Part shown: positions 5,920 through 7,020 of the stretch, in pieces
How positions within the stretch are numbered: position 1 is the first letter of the stretch
How the letters are laid out: every line of letters begins with the position of its first letter
NCBI GenBank assembly: GCA_031273835.1
Contig: JAISRD010000098.1
Location: forward strand, 1-7,020
From: Treponema sp.
GTDB taxonomy: Bacteria > Spirochaetota > Spirochaetia > Treponematales > Breznakiellaceae
DNA length: 7,020 nucleotides
Direction of reading: 5' to 3'
The notes under the pieces: model-generated
Database searches by the model: none
Told to the model about the DNA's origin: nothing
What the model saw: only the letters and a program-made list of their open reading frames with translations
Made by a program: the position numbers and the translations under genes

Positions 5920-6248
5920 GTGGACGGATAGGGGTTGTTCCGGCGCAGGTCCGCTTTAATATCCTCAAGGGCCCGCAGGAGGTGTTTTTCGACGGCCCGA
6001 TCTATGGTATCCAGCATGACGTCGTTGTAAAAAAGCTCCTGCTCCCCCACAAAAAAGTAAAAGGCCGGGACTTCCAGGGATTCGGAAAGCTTCTCCAGCA
6101 GTTCGGCGGAGACAAAGGTCAGGCCCCGCTCGATGGCGCTTAAATGTTTGATGGAAATGTCCGCTTTTTCGGACAACTGCTCCTGGGAAAGACGCCTTTC
6201 CCTGCGGTAGAACTTTAAATTTTTGCCGAACGAGACCTTCATATTCAT
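5916..6248 (-). CDS. XRE/Cro-type helix-turn-helix transcriptional regulator
   Basis: The 110 residues begin with a compact XRE-type helix-turn-helix domain at about 5-60: FGKNLKFYRRERRLSQEQLS, then a turn, and SIKHLSAIERG as the likely recognition region. The segment PAFYFFVG at 61-68 is typical of the end of such domains. The remaining 42 residues form a predicted amphipathic, charged helical tail that could mediate dimerisation. No ligand-binding or peptidase domain is present. The gene sits directly upstream of hydC on the same strand, and its end overlaps the hyd promoter, so it is a candidate regulator of the hydrogenase operon. The target is inferred. Two ATG codons (6248 and 6242) are possible and neither has a clear Shine-Dalgarno sequence, which would fit weak or leaderless translation. 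Confidence 0.9.
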   Translation of the reverse strand: MNMKVSFGKNLKFYRRERRLSQEQLSEKADISIKHLSAIERGLTFVSAELLEKLSESLEVPAFYFFVGEQELFYNDVMLDTIDRAVEKHLLRALEDIKADLRRNNPYPST

Positions 6249-6270
6249 ATCATACTTATAAGTCTAGCGG

Positions 6271-6282
6271 ACCCTGCAGGGT
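6271..6282. promoter_or_regulatory. Perfect 12-bp palindrome upstream of XRE gene
   Basis: ACCCTGCAGGGT reads the same on both strands and lies 23 bases upstream of the regulator's first ATG, in the spacer between divergent genes. The size and place suit an operator for the dimeric helix-turn-helix protein (autoregulation), but no second full copy is seen at the hyd promoter, so this is tentative. Confidence 0.35.
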
Positions 6283-6336
6283 TGGCAACAAAGCGTCATG
6301 TCGGATATTTCGCTGACTTTGAAAAGAATAGACGTT

Positions 6337-6407
6337 TCAGGTGTATTTTTCATTGACAAATGGACCTGTTACGTCGATAATAGGAGTAAAATAAACTTGT
6401 CAGGTGT
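6337..6407 (+). repeat. Direct repeat TCAGGTGT bracketing the right-hand promoter
   Basis: TCAGGTGT occurs at 6337-6344 and again at 6400-6407, a 63-base offset that equals six helical turns. One copy is just upstream of the -35 and the other is just downstream of the expected transcription start. An inverted core ACCTG lies between them at 6364-6368. The pair could be regulator sites; an 8-base repeat in a 200-base spacer can also arise by chance. Confidence 0.25.
6353..6381 (+). promoter_or_regulatory. Sigma-70-type promoter of the right-hand lipoprotein gene
   Basis: A perfect -35 TTGACA (6353-6358) and a -10 GATAAT (6376-6381, five of six consensus bases) are separated by 17 bases. Transcription should start near 6388, leaving a leader of about 72 bases. 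The leader has two GGAGGATA copies (6425-6432 and 6446-6453). The second is the ribosome binding site, nine bases before the ATG at 6460. Confidence 0.75.
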
Positions 6408-6459
6408 TCTCTTTTGAGGATTGTGGAGGATATTTCGGTGGATTCGGAGGATAGTAGAG

Positions 6460-7020
6460 ATGAAAAATTTGAAAAAGATTGCCGCGGGGGGGTTTTTGCT
6501 GGCCCTGGTTCTGGGGGGCTGCGCAAGCCCTGTGGAGGACAGCGGACCGGTCTCCCCGCCGCCAAGCGTTGAAACTGTAGCCCGGCCCGCGGCGGATCCG
6601 GCGGCGGTTCTGGGGGCGACTAAAGCGCTGGGAAGCACCGTAACGCTGTCAAGCGCCACACCGGGGGCGGCGATCTACTATACCACCGACGGCAGCGATC
6701 CCGGCGCCGGCAGTACAAGGTATACTTCCCCCATTAGCCTAACAAGGGCCTATACCCCCATCAGGGCCATCGCGGTTAAATCCGGCATGAACGACAGCGA
6801 AATACTGACCGCGGAATACCGGCTGCAGCAGGGGTCTTATGTGGACGGGCTCCGGGCGGCGCCGGGAAACGGAGGGGGGTACCCCTGGTCCTCCCCCATC
6901 TCTCCGATCCGGGTGGCGAGGGGATCCGTGGTAGATCTGGCATGCAACACCACAGGCGCGGATATCTATTATACCACTAACGGCAGTACTCCCGGCGTTT
7001 CCAGCCCGGTGTTTAATCCT
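6460..7020 (+). CDS. Lipoprotein with chitobiase/hexosaminidase C-terminal-like repeats (runs off right edge)
   Basis: An open frame of 187 codons continues past the window end. Residues 1-21 are a lipoprotein signal: MKNLKK, a hydrophobic stretch, then LVLGGC with the lipidation cysteine at 21. A Pro/Ser-rich linker (about 28-48) follows. Residues about 57-120 match a CHB_HEX_C_1-type beta-sandwich repeat, with the hallmark IYYTTDGSDP at 72-81 and IRAIAVKSG at 101-109. A second copy begins at about residue 155, with DIYYTTNGSTP at 168-178, and is cut by the window edge. The repeats are 97 codons apart and are similar at DNA level too. Such repeats occur in large, secreted or surface-anchored proteins of spirochaetes and other bacteria as Ig-like spacers or carbohydrate-associated modules; no catalytic domain is visible in this part. 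It is divergent from the XRE gene and has its own promoter and a GGAGG ribosome binding site. Seven consecutive G lie in the signal-peptide codons. Confidence 0.88.
   Translation, partial: MKNLKKIAAGGFLLALVLGGCASPVEDSGPVSPPPSVETVARPAADPAAVLGATKALGSTVTLSSATPGAAIYYTTDGSDPGAGSTRYTSPISLTRAYTPIRAIAVKSGMNDSEILTAEYRLQQGSYVDGLRAAPGNGGGYPWSSPISPIRVARGSVVDLACNTTGADIYYTTNGSTPGVSSPVFNP

Noticed and set aside
5820..5925. Rex (NADH-sensing repressor) operator at the hyd promoter
   Set aside because: I looked for a TTGTTAA/TTAACAA-type dyad because Rex often controls such operons. The AAAATTTT near the -35 is not a convincing match.
6438..6530. Short frame from GTG at 6438 using the first GGAGGA box
   Set aside because: It overlaps the lipoprotein gene out of frame, and its translation looks like a frame shadow. 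The ATG at 6460 gives a clear signal peptide and lipobox.
6369..6659. Minus-strand frames of 71 and 96 codons over the lipoprotein start
   Set aside because: They are antisense to the lipoprotein promoter and signal peptide, with no motif or ribosome binding support.
1..7020. CRISPR array, tRNA/rRNA genes, insertion sequences or att sites
   Set aside because: No regularly spaced repeats, no tRNA-like cloverleaf or rRNA signature and no transposase or integrase coding sequence were seen on either strand by eye.

Overview
This window most likely comes from a spirochaete, probably a Treponema of the termite-gut type, although a clostridium-like anaerobe cannot be excluded from sequence alone. 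The reasons are a GC-rich anaerobic hydrogenase operon, lipoproteins with spirochaete-style relaxed lipoboxes (LFLSC and LVLGGC), and a lipoprotein carrying chitobiase/beta-hexosaminidase C-terminal-like (CHB_HEX_C) repeats. The organism call is inference. The gene content is read directly.

Layout. The left edge (1-71, minus) holds the first 23 codons of a lipoprotein gene. The centre (127-5817, all minus) is one compact operon, transcribed right to left: hydC (NuoE-like), a GHKL-type ATPase gene, a small thioredoxin-like [2Fe-2S] protein gene (hydD-like), hydB (NuoF-like), hydA ([FeFe] hydrogenase) and a DinB-family gene. Gaps are 5 to 17 bases, except for 56 bases after the ATPase gene, which contain a terminator-like hairpin. 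A small XRE/Cro-type regulator gene (5916-6248, minus) lies directly upstream of the operon. A near-consensus promoter (TTGAAA-N17-TATAAT, 5891-5919) starts inside the regulator's stop codon and drives hydC. The right edge (6460 to the window end, plus) is a divergent lipoprotein gene with its own strong promoter (TTGACA-N17-GATAAT).

How the genes work together. HydA, HydB and HydC have the cofactor motifs of the trimeric cytosolic NAD-linked [FeFe] hydrogenases. In HydA these are [2Fe-2S], His-Cys3 [4Fe-4S], two [4Fe-4S] and the H-cluster. In HydB they are thioredoxin-like [2Fe-2S], FMN, NAD, one [4Fe-4S] and a C-terminal 2x[4Fe-4S] domain. In HydC it is thioredoxin-like [2Fe-2S]. Such enzymes couple NAD(H) and ferredoxin to H2 (electron bifurcation or confurcation). 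The gene order hydC-ATPase-[2Fe-2S]-hydB-hydA matches my recollection of the hydCEDBA1 cluster of Acetobacterium woodii. The ATPase, the three-cysteine HydD-like protein and the terminal DinB gene are the least understood members. No H-cluster maturase gene (radical SAM HydE/HydG or GTPase HydF) lies in the window.

The most interesting leads are the kinase-less GHKL ATPase inside a hydrogenase operon, the apparently incomplete cluster ligand set of the HydD-like protein, the internal terminator-like hairpin, the regulator/promoter overlap, and the coupling of a DinB enzyme to the hydrogenase.
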